Shown here: piece after piece, positions 44,901 to 53,471 of the stretch
Layout of the letters: each line of letters opens with the position of its first letter
How positions within the stretch are numbered: the stretch's first letter is position 1
Assembly: GCF_012927045.1 (NCBI RefSeq)
Contig: NZ_JABBFW010000001.1
Span: forward strand, 496,001 to 560,000
Direction of reading: 5' to 3'
DNA: 64,000 nucleotides
Source: Azohydromonas caseinilytica
GTDB taxonomy: Bacteria; Pseudomonadota; Gammaproteobacteria; Burkholderiales; Burkholderiaceae_C
The notes under the pieces: model-generated
What the model saw: only the letters and a program-made list of their open reading frames with translations
Databases searched by the model: none
What the model was told of the DNA's origin: nothing
Translations under genes and position numbers: made by a program

Positions 44901-46059
44901 GCGTCAGCTGCGCTAGTGCATTCCTTGCGTGCTCCTGCTGCAAGTGTGCGTAGTGCTTGGCGATCATTTCGACCGACGTGCCGGCCAATGCCGCTACCGT
45001 GGCAAGGTCCAAGCCGTGCCGTGAGACCAAGTCCGTGATGACGGAGTGCCGCAGCGTGTATGCGGTCACAGACTCCGGCAGTCCTGCTGCCGACACCGCG
45101 GCCTTGATAGGCCATTTCCAACTGTCCTTGTCCCAGCGTCGGCCGCTTGCGTCGGCAAACAGCGGCGCTTGCGGCAGCTTGTCGCGCGCTGCTTCGATCA
45201 AGAGCCCAACCGTTGCTGCCGGAAGCGGAATGCGACGGTCGGCGCCGGCCTTGTCGGTCCCCACGCGCAGCGCGCCCAACTTGGGATTGAAGTCGCTGAC
45301 GTTGAGTTGCGCCAATGCCCCCGGGCGCAATGGCAACGCGCACAGAGCCTTCAGGAAGGGCTGCAAAGCAGGCTGCGCCGCGTCCACGAGACGGCGCCTC
45401 TGGTCAGGGTCAAGGTAAGTGTCGCGTCGTCCATCGGCCCCAGGAATCGGCCGCAGTGCCTGTTCCCAAGCGTGCGGGCTGGTCACCAAGCCGTCGGCCA
45501 GCGCGAGATTGAGCGCGGCGCGGAAGCTCGCCATGTCGCGGTTCAGCGTGGCGTCGGCGCGCCTCGCGCCCTCTTTGCCGGCCACAGGGGTGGCGGCCAA
45601 CTTACGACGCCAGTCCTTCAGGTGCGTGGCAGTCAACTTCTTGATGTCGAAGCCGGCCAGCTTCTCGTCATAGACATAGCGCCTGAAGCGGGCAGCTGCT
45701 TCGTCGGCCTTCGCGCCGCCCGACTCGTGCCGCAGGTGCTCCACGTAGCGCTCGCACGCGTAACGCACGGTACAGTTCGCATTGCTGCCACCCCTGCCCA
45801 GGTGCTCGAACCACTCGCGCGCCGCCCGTTGCGCCGCATCGAAGCGCTCGCTGGCCGGCAGGTGGTCGAGCGCACCAAGCGTGGTCCATCGGTTCTTCGC
45901 TGCTGCTTCGTCGTAGAAGCGCGCCAGCCAAGTGCCGGGGGTTGCCGTGCTCATGCGCCGGTAGCCCACGTATCGCCCCTTCTCGATGCGCTGCCAGTAC
46001 GGATCGCGCCGCACTGGCAAGGCATCGCGCGCGGCGACGGTATTCAACTTCACTCTCAT
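44896..46059 (-). CDS. Tyrosine recombinase integrase
   Basis: A 387-residue site-specific recombinase. It has an N-terminal arm-binding region, a core-binding SAM-like domain (about 95-200) and a catalytic domain. Catalytic residues are Arg245 in LPLRPGAL, the box YTLRHSVITDL (Arg337, His338; the usual leading His is Tyr), His369 and the nucleophile Tyr370 in IAKHYAHL. It lies 113 bp from attR, its expected place. It should integrate and excise this island at tRNA-Arg(CCG). Length and motifs are intact, so it looks functional. Confidence 0.95.
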   Translation of the reverse strand: MRVKLNTVAARDALPVRRDPYWQRIEKGRYVGYRRMSTATPGTWLARFYDEAAAKNRWTTLGALDHLPASERFDAAQRAAREWFEHLGRGGSNANCTVRYACERYVEHLRHESGGAKADEAAARFRRYVYDEKLAGFDIKKLTATHLKDWRRKLAATPVAGKEGARRADATLNRDMASFRAALNLALADGLVTSPHAWEQALRPIPGADGRRDTYLDPDQRRRLVDAAQPALQPFLKALCALPLRPGALAQLNVSDFNPKLGALRVGTDKAGADRRIPLPAATVGLLIEAARDKLPQAPLFADASGRRWDKDSWKWPIKAAVSAAGLPESVTAYTLRHSVITDLVSRHGLDLATVAALAGTSVEMIAKHYAHLQQEHARNALAQLTL

Positions 46060-46172
46060 GGCCCGGACAGGTATGAAATCGGTATGAAGAACACTAGCGC
46101 ACTTTCATACATCTCAATAGATGCACCTAGAGGGAAATGAAGTGCGCGGATGTCGCCTGAAGTCCAAATTCC
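46060..46172. promoter_or_regulatory. Integrase promoter/arm-site region with GGTATGAA repeats
   Basis: Two direct GGTATGAA copies (46070-46077 and 46081-46088) and an inverted TTCATAC (46104-46110) lie between the integrase start and attR. Repeats here are candidate arm-type integrase-binding sites or integrase operators. Confidence 0.45.
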
Positions 46173-46222
46173 CTGCCCTCCGAAGGCAGGGGTTGCTGGT
46201 TCGATCCCAGCCAGGCGCGCCA
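46173..46222 (+). repeat. attR: right attachment site (50-bp direct repeat)
   Basis: An exact copy of 27655-27704, the 3' half of tRNA-Arg(CCG) including CCA. The following bases (CAAGCA..CACAGACGT) also resemble the sequence beyond attL but with mismatches, so the perfect repeat ends here. Confidence 0.95.
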
Positions 46223-46403
46223 ATCACTCAAGCAGTCACAGACGTCTCCGGCCTGCAACGGGCCCCGGTTGAAAGAGATGTCTGAATCAATCTCTGCAGT
46301 TCCACGGATCGGGGTCGCCTAGCCCGTCGCAGCCCGCAGCGCGGCTCGCGCAGACGACCGGTTGTCAGCATCTGTAGGGCTGCCTTGGTGTAGGGTGCCG
46401 CCG

Positions 46404-46970
46404 ATGCAACGCTCCACGAACCTCCTCGCCGGCGTGCTGCTGGTCCTGCTGAGCGGCTGTGCCGCCAATCCGGTGTCAGCCGACGCCTCGCCCCAGCTCC
46501 CGCCCGGGCCGCCGCCGCAGGTGGCCCGCGCCGACGCCAACGAGGCCGTGCCGGTCCAGGCCGATGTGCAGCCGGTGGCGCTCCGCAAGCGGGTGCAGCG
46601 CGGCCAGGCCTCCTGGTACGCGCACCGCTTCCACGGCCGGCGCACGGCCAGCGGCGAGCGCTACAGCCGCCATGGGCTGACCGCGGCCCATCCCACGCTG
46701 CCCATTCCCAGCTACGCGCGGGTGCGCAACCCGGCCAACGGCCGCGAAGTCATCGTGCGCATCAACGACCGCGGGCCCTTCAGCCGCGGCCACGTCATCG
46801 ACCTCAGCCATGCCGCAGCCACGATGCTGGGCATCGTGCGCGGCCCGCGCGTGGTGGAGATCGAACAGGTCACCGACGTGGAACGCCGCGGCAGCTCCTG
46901 GCCCCAGGAGCGCGCCGCCGCCCCGTCGCAGCCGCGCACGCTCACGGCCCAGGCCGAACCGGCGCGCTGA
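46404..46970 (+). CDS. rlpA: RlpA-family septal-ring lipoprotein
   Basis: A 188-residue lipoprotein with a signal ending LLVLLSGCAAN (lipobox Cys). The RlpA double-psi beta-barrel is clear: GQASWYAHRFHGRRTASGE, HPTLPIPSYARVRNPANG, then VIVRINDRGPFSRGHVIDLS with the catalytic-type His/Asp residues. RlpA proteins bind or cleave denuded septal glycan. No SPOR domain is present, unlike the longest family members. It is the first chromosomal gene after the island. The ATG at 46404 follows the expected lipoprotein start. Confidence 0.92.
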   Translation: MQRSTNLLAGVLLVLLSGCAANPVSADASPQLPPGPPPQVARADANEAVPVQADVQPVALRKRVQRGQASWYAHRFHGRRTASGERYSRHGLTAAHPTLPIPSYARVRNPANGREVIVRINDRGPFSRGHVIDLSHAAATMLGIVRGPRVVEIEQVTDVERRGSSWPQERAAAPSQPRTLTAQAEPAR

Positions 46971-47096
46971 CGCGTCCGCCCGGGACGCCGCGCGCGCTTG
47001 TCAGCCGCGTCCCACAACAGCGCAAGCCTGCGCCTGACAGACCCAAGCCCGGCAGCGCCTTAGCCTGTCGCGCATCCGAACGGGTTGGAGATCTCG

Positions 47097-47510
47097 ATGA
47101 AGCGGTCCGGGCAGATGGCAGTGTTGTGGCTGGCACTGTGTGCCGGCACAGCTTGGGCGCAGCCGGCCCCGGCCGATGCGGGCGCGGCAACCGCCACGCC
47201 CGCTGCCGTGAAGTACCTCAGCGGCGGCGCCGGCGACGAGGAGCGCTCGCAGCTGATGGTGCAGTGGCCGCAGTACCCGCTGCTGATCGTCTTCAGTGCT
47301 GCCGGCGGCGCCTACGCGGTGGCCGACAGCGTGCGCATCACCAACACGCAGGGCGCCGTGCTGCTGGAGGTGCCGCAGGCCGGGCCGCTGCTGATGGTGA
47401 ACCTGCCGCCGGGCGAGTACCGCCTCCAGGCCCGCGTCGGCGACGCGGCGCCCCAGGAGCGCAACGTGCGCCTGGACACGCAGCCCCAGCGCCTGGACTG
47501 GCGCATCTGA
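47097..47510 (+). CDS. Exported small protein, carboxypeptidase-regulatory-like fold
   Basis: A 137-residue protein with a signal peptide (MKRSGQMAVLWLALCAGTAWA). A short beta-sandwich domain follows, with the pattern SVRITNTQGAVLLEV...MVNLPPGEYRLQARVGD as seen in carboxypeptidase regulatory-like or transthyretin-like modules. It is periplasmic or surface exposed. A GGAG site precedes the ATG at 47097. No partner gene is obvious; a hairpin follows. Function unknown. Confidence 0.72.
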   Translation: MKRSGQMAVLWLALCAGTAWAQPAPADAGAATATPAAVKYLSGGAGDEERSQLMVQWPQYPLLIVFSAAGGAYAVADSVRITNTQGAVLLEVPQAGPLLMVNLPPGEYRLQARVGDAAPQERNVRLDTQPQRLDWRI

Positions 47511-47553
47511 AACATCTGAACCAGGAGCCGCGCTCCGGGCCTGCCCAAAAAAA

Positions 47554-47582
47554 GACGCCCGCCCCTTGCGGGGAGGGCGTTT
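47554..47582. terminator. Hairpin terminator
   Basis: Stem ACGCCCGCCCC and GGGGAGGGCGT with a four-base loop. It is preceded by seven A residues and followed by three T. The longer T-run is on the minus strand, so direction is ambiguous, but it sits right after the plus-strand gene at 47097. Confidence 0.6.
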
Positions 47583-47706
47583 GAAGTCCTCGCAAAAGGA
47601 CGTCGTTGGGACCGGCAGGCCGGGCGCGCGCGGCGCCTCGGGTATCAAGAGCAATTTAGGCAAGAGCTTGGGGGAACCGTCCCCCGACACAGGGGACAAT
47701 GCCGTC

Positions 47707-48381
47707 ATGATCCCGCGTTCTGCCCCCGAAGTTTCCCCACTGGACGAGCGCGAGCTGGCCGAGCTGGAAGAGTTGCTCGATGCGCTGCCCGCGCCGCTGG
47801 AGCCGCTGGACGTGTCGATGACCGACGGCTTCCTTGTCGGCGTGCTGCTGCAGCCGCAGACCGTGCCCGCCGCGCAGTGGCTGCGCCACATCACCGACGT
47901 GGACGGCCGCGAGCCGCCCGCCGGCCCCGCGCTGCAGCGGCTGCACGCGCTGGTGCGCCGGCGCCACGCCGAGCTGGAGCGCGCCATCGCGCAACGCCAG
48001 TGGTTCGATCCCTGGGTGTGGGAGCTGGACGAGGACGCCAGCCCCTCCGAGGCCGTGATGCCCTGGGTGGCGGGCTTTGCCACCGCCATGGAGTTCTTCC
48101 CCGGCCTGATGCGCCTGGACGGCCCTGCCCTGCTGGAGCCGCTGGCGCAGCTGTTCATGCACCTGGACCCCGAGGACCTGGAAGACGCCGACGAGCTGCT
48201 GGCCGAGATCGAGACGCTGGAGCCGCCCGAGGACATGGCCGAGGCCGTGGAGATGCTGGTGCGCGCCAGCCTGCTGCTGGCCGACGTCTCGCGCCCGCGC
48301 AAGGTCCAGCCGCCGGCGCGCAAGACGCCGCAGCCGCGCCCCGGCGCGCCGGGCGGCCGGCGCCCGCCGCCGCGGCGCTGA
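47707..48381 (+). CDS. UPF0149/YecA-like protein (no SEC-C tail)
   Basis: A 224-residue UPF0149 (YecA/YgfB) protein. The N-terminal helical pattern LDERELAELEELLDALPAPLEPLDVSMTDGFLVGVLL and the MPWVAGFATAMEFFPGLM block are typical. The C-terminus is basic and Pro-rich (ARKTPQPRPGAPGGRRPPPRR) and lacks the SEC-C zinc motif. It is paralogous to the gene at 54258-55055, which keeps SEC-C. Family members are helical-bundle proteins of uncertain role. Confidence 0.88.
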   Translation: MIPRSAPEVSPLDERELAELEELLDALPAPLEPLDVSMTDGFLVGVLLQPQTVPAAQWLRHITDVDGREPPAGPALQRLHALVRRRHAELERAIAQRQWFDPWVWELDEDASPSEAVMPWVAGFATAMEFFPGLMRLDGPALLEPLAQLFMHLDPEDLEDADELLAEIETLEPPEDMAEAVEMLVRASLLLADVSRPRKVQPPARKTPQPRPGAPGGRRPPPRR

Positions 48382-48417
48382 TAGAAGTCCCACGAAAAGT
48401 CTGTGAACTCCCGCCTC

Positions 48418-48457
48418 CCGTTCGGGTTGAGCCCTTCGACAGGCTCAGGGCGAACGG
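48418..48457. repeat. Compact 40-bp palindromic repeat
   Basis: Near-perfect palindrome whose arms are CCGTTCGGGTTGAGCC and GGCTCAGGGCGAACGG around CTTCGACA. It shares its core with the element at 14578-14654. It lies between convergent genes (YecA-like plus, Hsp70-like minus) and may act as a two-way terminator. Confidence 0.8.
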
Positions 48458-48464
48458 AAATGAG

Positions 48465-49742
48465 TCAGTGCGCGACGCCGAAGCAGCGCGCCGCGTGCAA
48501 ACCTAAACCCTGGGCCACGCTGGCGAAGCGCTCGCCGCGCACGGCGCGCGCCGCCGGGAAGGCGGCGGCGATGCGGTCGGTGAGCGGCTTCAGGCCCGTG
48601 GAGCCGCCGGTGAAATAGAGCGCGTCCACGGCTTCCGGCGCCACGCCGGCGCGGCGCACCGTCTCCAGCGCGGCCTCGGCGATGCGCTGCAGGTCCGCGT
48701 CCAGCGCCTGCAGCGCTTGCGCCTCCTCCAGCGCCGCGCGCAATCCCGGCTCCAGCAGCGACAGGTCGATGTCCGCGCGGCCCTGGCGCGCCACGTCGAT
48801 CTTGGCGCCCTCCGCCAGCGCGCCCAGCGCGTGGCCCAGGTGCTGCTGCACCACCTTCATCAGGCGCCGGTGCTGGGCGGCGTCGGCGTAGAAATCCTTC
48901 ATGCCGCGCAGCTCGGCCACGCGCGGCGGTGTGTAGACGGTGTTGATCAGGTGCCAGGTGGCGAGGTCGTGGTAGACGCGGCTGGGCACCTCGCGCCCGC
49001 CGGGGCCGCGTCCGCGGAAGCCGCAGCTCGGCAGCACCGCCTCCAGCTCGACGCGGCGGTCGAAGTCGGTGCCCGCCACGTGCACGCCGTGGCTGGCCAG
49101 GATGTCGTCCTGCCGCTGCAGCTTGTCCTGGCGCCGCGGACCCACGCGCACCAGCGAGAAGTCCGAGGTGCCGCCGCCGATGTCGGCCACCAGCACCAGC
49201 TCCTCGCGCGCCGCGGTGCGCTCGTGGTCCAGCGCGGCGGCGATGGGCTCGTACTGGAAGCGCAGCTCCTCGAAGCCCACCGCGCGCGCTGCCGTGGCGA
49301 GTGCGTCCTGCGCCGCGGCATCGCGCGCGGGGTCCTCATCCACGAAGAACACCGGCCGGCCCAGCACGGCGCGGCGGATCGGGGCGCCCGTCTGCGCCTC
49401 GGCCTGCACCTTGAGGTGGCGCAGGAAGGCGGTGATCACGTCCAGGTACTTGACGCGGTGGCCGGCGCCGAGGTCGGTGTCCTGCGTCACCAGCGGCGAG
49501 CCCAGCACGCTCTTCATCGAGCGCATGAGCCGGCCGTCGAAGCCGTCCACGTAGGCGGCCAGCGCGGCGCGGCCGTAGTGCAGCTCCGGCGGCTGCGGCG
49601 AGCCGGGCTCCACCGCGTAGAACACCGCCGTCGGCATGGTCGATTGACCGGCTTCGAGCGCGATGAGCCGCGTGCCGCCACCGGCTTCGGGCACGGCCAC
49701 GGCGGAGTTGGAGGTGCCGAAATCGATGGCGCAGAAGGTCAT
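48465..49742 (-). CDS. Hsp70-family protein (YegD-like)
   Basis: A 425-residue actin-fold ATPase of the YegD-type Hsp70 subfamily, which lacks the substrate-binding domain of DnaK. Motifs are phosphate 1 FCAIDFGTSNSAVAV, connect 1 and phosphate 2 LVADIGGGTSDFSLVRV, and the adenosine motif ALYFTGGSTGLKPL. Residues between, such as QYEPIAAALDHE, are also typical. The substrate is unknown. No strong ribosome binding site is seen before the ATG at 49740-49742, but it gives the family N-terminus. It is convergent with the YecA-like gene. Confidence 0.92.
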   Translation of the reverse strand: MTFCAIDFGTSNSAVAVPEAGGGTRLIALEAGQSTMPTAVFYAVEPGSPQPPELHYGRAALAAYVDGFDGRLMRSMKSVLGSPLVTQDTDLGAGHRVKYLDVITAFLRHLKVQAEAQTGAPIRRAVLGRPVFFVDEDPARDAAAQDALATAARAVGFEELRFQYEPIAAALDHERTAAREELVLVADIGGGTSDFSLVRVGPRRQDKLQRQDDILASHGVHVAGTDFDRRVELEAVLPSCGFRGRGPGGREVPSRVYHDLATWHLINTVYTPPRVAELRGMKDFYADAAQHRRLMKVVQQHLGHALGALAEGAKIDVARQGRADIDLSLLEPGLRAALEEAQALQALDADLQRIAEAALETVRRAGVAPEAVDALYFTGGSTGLKPLTDRIAAAFPAARAVRGERFASVAQGLGLHAARCFGVAH

Positions 49743-49933
49743 GGCGGTGGGCCGCGCCCACCCGGGCGCCGGAAAAAAGGGCGCGATTGTAGGGGTCGCG
49801 CTCAGCGACCCAGCGCGGGCTGGGGAGAAATTGCCAACCTGCAGGCAACGGATTTCCCACACAAGGCCACTGGGCGAGCCAGCTGGTGATTGACAGGAAA
49901 CAGTGCCAGCCCGAGCCCAGGCAGCCGGGCCGA

Positions 49934-51259
49934 TCAGGAAAAGCCGCGCACCGCTCCCGCCGCCACCCCCAGCCGTCCCCGCGCCGGCAGCGCGCCGCAA
50001 AAGTGGAAATCCAGCGCCGGGCGCCGGCCGCTGATCAGCTCCGCCAGCGCACGCCCGGAGCCCGCGCCATGCGTCCAGCCCAGCGTGCCGTGGCCGGCGT
50101 TGAGCCACAGGTTGCCGATGCGGCTGCGGCCGATGTAGGGCAGGTTCGTGGGCGTGCTCGGCCGCAGCCCGGCCCAGAAATGCGGCTCCGACAGGTCGGC
50201 CACGCCGGGAAAGAGCTGCTCGTAGCGCTCCAGCAGCGCCTGGCAGCGGCGCCACGCGGTGGGGGTGTCCAAGCTCGCGTCGTAACCCGCCAGCTCGGCC
50301 GTGCCGGCGATGCGAATGTGGTCACCCAGCCGCGAGATGGCGATCTTGCGTTCGTCGTCGAGCAGGCTCACCACGCTGGCGTGCTCGGGACGCTTCAGCC
50401 GCAGCGTGGCCGAGTAGCCCTTGGCCGGAACAATGTCCAGGTGGATGCCCAGCGGGCGCAGCAGCGGCGCGGTGAAGCTGCCCAGCGCCGCGACGTAGTG
50501 ATCCGCCTGCAGCACCCGGGCCTCGCCGCTGGCGCGGTCCAGCACGCGCACACCCGCCACGCTGTGGCCGGCCTGGTTGAAGCCGCGGATCTCGTGGTTG
50601 AACAGCAGCCGCGCGCCGCGCGCCGCCGCCTGCCGCGCCAGCTGCTGCGTGAACACGCGGGCGTCGCCGGATTCGTCCGTCGGCGTGTAGGTGCCGCCGG
50701 CAATGCGCGGCCCGAAGCTGGCCAGCGCCGGCTCGATGGCCAGCACCTCCTGGCGCGACAGCACGCGCCGGTCCACGCCATGGCGGCGCATCAGCGCCGC
50801 GGCGGCGGCGCCGGCCTCGAAGTCGGCGCGCGAGCCGAAGAAATGCAGGATGCCGCGCTGCAGCCGCTGGTACTCGATGCCGGTGTGCGCCACCAGTGCC
50901 TGCAGCGCCTCGTGGCTGTAGCGCCCCAGCGCCACCAGCTGCGCCACGTTGCGCGCGAAGGCGTCGTCATGGCATTGCGTCAGGAAGTGCAGGCCCCAGC
51001 GCCACTGCTGCGGGTCCAGCCGTGGACGGAACAGCAGCGGGGCATCGTCGCGCAGCAGCCACTTCGCCACCTTCCAGGGCGCCTCCGAGTTGGCCCAGGG
51101 CTCGCAGAAGCTCACCGAGATCTGCGCGCCGTTGGCAAAGCTGGTCTCCAGGGCGGCATCGGGCTGGCGCTCCACCACCGTTACCTCATGGCCCTCGTCG
51201 AGCAGGTACCAGGCGGTGCTGATGCCGATGATGCCGGCGCCCAGGACGAGGATTTTCAT
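49934..51259 (-). CDS. dadA: D-amino acid dehydrogenase (DadA)
   Basis: A 441-residue FAD enzyme that oxidatively deaminates D-amino acids and passes electrons to the respiratory chain. The N-terminal FAD motif is MKILVLGAGIIGISTAWYL. The family blocks FANGAQISVSFCEPWANSEAP and FWAGLRPSTPTNLPYIGRS, and GTLGWTHGAGSGRALAELI near the C-terminus, are present. It starts 14 bp after the LysE-type exporter gene on the same strand, an unusual operon partner. The alr gene is elsewhere in the window. Confidence 0.95.
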   Translation of the reverse strand: MKILVLGAGIIGISTAWYLLDEGHEVTVVERQPDAALETSFANGAQISVSFCEPWANSEAPWKVAKWLLRDDAPLLFRPRLDPQQWRWGLHFLTQCHDDAFARNVAQLVALGRYSHEALQALVAHTGIEYQRLQRGILHFFGSRADFEAGAAAAALMRRHGVDRRVLSRQEVLAIEPALASFGPRIAGGTYTPTDESGDARVFTQQLARQAAARGARLLFNHEIRGFNQAGHSVAGVRVLDRASGEARVLQADHYVAALGSFTAPLLRPLGIHLDIVPAKGYSATLRLKRPEHASVVSLLDDERKIAISRLGDHIRIAGTAELAGYDASLDTPTAWRRCQALLERYEQLFPGVADLSEPHFWAGLRPSTPTNLPYIGRSRIGNLWLNAGHGTLGWTHGAGSGRALAELISGRRPALDFHFCGALPARGRLGVAAGAVRGFS

Positions 51260-51273
51260 GGCGGTTCGCTCCT

Positions 51274-51879
51274 TCAGCCGCTGAGCAACTGCCAGGCCAC
51301 GGCCGCCATCGCCAGCGCCACCAGGGCGTCGATGCAGCGCCAGGTGCGCGGCTGCGCCAATTTCGGCGCCAGGGCCGCAGCGCCGACGCCCAGCGCCGTG
51401 AACCACATCAACGAGGCCGTGGCCGCGCCCGAGGCGAAAGCCAGCGGCTGCGCCTGCTGCGCGCCCAGGGCGCCGATGAGCAGCACCGTGTCCAGGTAGA
51501 CATGGGGATTGAGCCAAGTCAGCGCCGCCGTGGTCAGCAGCACGCCGGTGCGGCTCTGCGCGGCCCCGCCAACGGCCAGGGCGCCGTCGGCGCGCCAGGC
51601 GCGTCGCGCCGCCTGGACGCCGAACCACAGCAGGTAGGCCGCGCCGGCCCAGCGCAGCGGCGCCATCAGCGCCGGCGCGCCCTGCAGCAGCTGGCCCAGG
51701 CCGAACACGCCCGCGAACACCAGCACCGCGTCCGACGCCGCGCACAGCGCCACCACCGGCGCCACATGGGCTCGCAGCAGGCCCTGGCGCAGCACGAAGG
51801 CATTCTGAGCGCCGATGGCGACGATCAGTCCCGCCATCGCAAGCCAGCCCTGGAAGAAAACGGAAGAAGCAGCAGACAT
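51274..51879 (-). CDS. LysE/ArgO-family amino acid exporter
   Basis: An inner-membrane exporter of about 201 residues with six hydrophobic segments. It carries the LysE signature VAIGAQNAFVLRQG and the second conserved block LTWLNPHVYLDTVLLIG. It exports basic amino acids such as arginine or lysine. I chose the ATG at 51877-51879; an in-frame ATG at 51910-51912 would add 11 residues but crowd the promoter. It is divergent from an ArgP homologue, the standard regulator, and cotranscribed with dadA. Confidence 0.9.
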   Translation of the reverse strand: MSAASSVFFQGWLAMAGLIVAIGAQNAFVLRQGLLRAHVAPVVALCAASDAVLVFAGVFGLGQLLQGAPALMAPLRWAGAAYLLWFGVQAARRAWRADGALAVGGAAQSRTGVLLTTAALTWLNPHVYLDTVLLIGALGAQQAQPLAFASGAATASLMWFTALGVGAAALAPKLAQPRTWRCIDALVALAMAAVAWQLLSG

Positions 51880-51953
51880 GCGCGGCATTGTCCGAACAGC
51901 CGACGCTTTCATGAAGCTGCTTTAAAACTTCTGCGTTTCCATCAGGAGCGCTA

Positions 51954-52871
51954 ATGAACAACGTGGACACGGCGGGCCTCGACTGCCTCGCGGCCCTGGC
52001 CGACGAAGGCAGCTTCGAGCGCGCGGCGCAGCGGCTGGCGCTGACGCAATCGGCGGTGTCGCAGCGGCTGCGCGCCCTGGAATCGCAACTGGGCCGGCCG
52101 CTGGTCATTCGCGCCCGGCCGTTGCGCCTTACTGACGCCGGGCGCGTGCTGCTGCGGCTGGCGCGCCAGTGGCAGGCGCTGCGCGTGGACGCTGCCGCCG
52201 AGCTGGGCCTGCCGCTGCCGCGCCAGAAGGTGCCCATTGCCGTCAATGCCGACAGCTTGGCGACCTGGGTGCTGCCGGCGCTGGACACCCTGGTGCAGGG
52301 CGAGGATGGACTGGCGCTGGAACTGGTCGTGGACGACCAGGACTTCACCCACGAATGGCTGCGCGACGGCTCGGTGCTGGGCTGCGTGAGCACCCTGGGC
52401 GAGCCGCTGCGCGGCTGCAGCGTGCGTCCGCTGGGCCTGATGCCCTATGGCGCCTTCGCCAGCCCGGCGTTCATGGCCCGCTGGCTGCCGCAGGGGCTGC
52501 ATGCGGGCAACTTCGCGCAGACGCCTTTCGTGCGCTTCAACCGCAAGGACGAGATGCACGTGCGCTGGGTGGAGCAGGTGCTGGGCGTGCGCGCGCCGCG
52601 CCTGCTGGAGCGCCATGTGCCGGCCAGCGAGGCCTACCTGCAGGCGACGCGCATGGGCTGGGGTATCGGCGTGCTGCCGCTGTTGCAGGCGCGCGAGGCC
52701 GTGTCGCGCGGCGAGCTGGTGGCGCTGCATCCGGAGCTGAAGCTGCCGGTGGCACTGTACTGGCACCAGTGGGTGCTGGAGAGCGCTTCCGGCGCGCCGC
52801 CGCTGCTGGACCGCATCGGCCGCGCGCTGGAGGATCAGGCGCGGCGGGTGCTGGAGCAGTCTGCCGCTTGA
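51954..52871 (+). CDS. argP: ArgP/IciA-type LysR regulator
   Basis: A 305-residue LysR regulator of the ArgP subgroup. The HTH reads LDCLAALADEGSFERAA ... LALTQSAVSQRLRALE, and the linker leads to an effector domain starting VPIAVNADSLATWVLPAL, as in ArgP. ArgP activates argO/lysE in response to arginine and is antagonised by lysine. Here the lysE-type gene is directly divergent, and the gap should hold the operators. Functional assignment is therefore strong by both sequence and context. Confidence 0.92.
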   Translation: MNNVDTAGLDCLAALADEGSFERAAQRLALTQSAVSQRLRALESQLGRPLVIRARPLRLTDAGRVLLRLARQWQALRVDAAAELGLPLPRQKVPIAVNADSLATWVLPALDTLVQGEDGLALELVVDDQDFTHEWLRDGSVLGCVSTLGEPLRGCSVRPLGLMPYGAFASPAFMARWLPQGLHAGNFAQTPFVRFNRKDEMHVRWVEQVLGVRAPRLLERHVPASEAYLQATRMGWGIGVLPLLQAREAVSRGELVALHPELKLPVALYWHQWVLESASGAPPLLDRIGRALEDQARRVLEQSAA

Positions 52872-52891
52872 TTGTTCGGTTTATCTGGACA

Positions 52892-52916
52892 AAAGCTCCA
52901 CTGTGCGGAGCCTTTG
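52892..52916. terminator. Terminator between argP and usp genes
   Basis: Hairpin AAAGCTCC (52893-52900) and GGAGCCTTT (52908-52916) with a loop of about seven bases and short A and T runs on both sides. It sits between converging genes and may act in both directions. Confidence 0.55.
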
Positions 52917-52964
52917 TCGAACCTTTCTGACCAATGCGGTGCGTGCACCGCCGCTGCGCTCTGC

Positions 52965-53387
52965 TTAGCGCACCAGCAGCACCGGCGTCTTGGAGTTGGC
53001 GAGGACCTTGGTCGCGACCGAGCCCATCACCAGATTGCCCAGCGCGCCGTGGCCGTGCGAGCCCATGATCAGCAGGTCGAACTTGCCCTTGTCGGCCAGG
53101 GCGGCGATGTGGTCGGCGGCATGGCCAACCTTGCTGACGCAGGCGGCCTCCACGCCGTTCTTCTTGAGGAAGGTGCGGATCGGCTTGAACACCTTCTCGG
53201 ACTCGTCCTCGTAGTAGGCCTTGACCACGTCCCGGTCGAGCGCGGCGGCGGCGCGCGGCGGCACCGCGGGCACCACGTGCAGCACGGTGAACTCGTTGGT
53301 GCCGGCCAGCCACTGCTCATGCGCCGCCAGGTAGGCCAGCATGTGCTTGGTGTACGGGCTGCCGTCAACGGCGACGAGGATCTTCAT
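52965..53387 (-). CDS. Universal stress protein UspA family
   Basis: A 140-residue cytosolic USP. It opens with MKILVAVDGSPYTKHMLAYL (first strand and ATP-loop region). The C-terminal nucleotide motif is LLIMGSHGHGALGNLVMGSVATKVL, the G-2x-G-9x-G(S/T) type that binds ATP. The role in stress resistance is inferred from the family. It has 84 bp to the next minus-strand gene and could be monocistronic. Confidence 0.94.
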   Translation of the reverse strand: MKILVAVDGSPYTKHMLAYLAAHEQWLAGTNEFTVLHVVPAVPPRAAAALDRDVVKAYYEDESEKVFKPIRTFLKKNGVEAACVSKVGHAADHIAALADKGKFDLLIMGSHGHGALGNLVMGSVATKVLANSKTPVLLVR

Positions 53388-53471
53388 CAGCTTGCCTTCC
53401 AGGGGGTTTTTGGTCGGGCCAGTGTCGCACGCGAGTCCCGGCGCCCCTTGTCCAAAGTCAAGCCGGGCGGC

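Larger units (their letters stand above)
27655..46222. mobile_element. Integrated genomic island with type I RM, replication genes and integrase
   Basis: An element of about 18.5 kb bounded by 50-bp attL and attR repeats. Gene content from attR inward is integrase, AlpA/Xis-like protein, repeat protein, Toprim protein, DUF927 ATPase, GTGTTCC array, IS21 insertion, hsdM-hsdS-DUF262-hsdR and a two-gene membrane cassette near attL. The integrase lies at the end distal to the intact tRNA. No capsid, portal, terminase, relaxase or mating-pair genes are seen. The int/xis/primase/helicase core resembles P4-like satellites and other non-conjugative integrative elements; the RM genes are cargo. Confidence 0.93.

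Noticed and set aside
46173-46222. Possible second tRNA-Arg at the right end
   Set aside because: Only the 3' half is present, with no D arm or 5' acceptor strand. It is the attR copy, not a gene.
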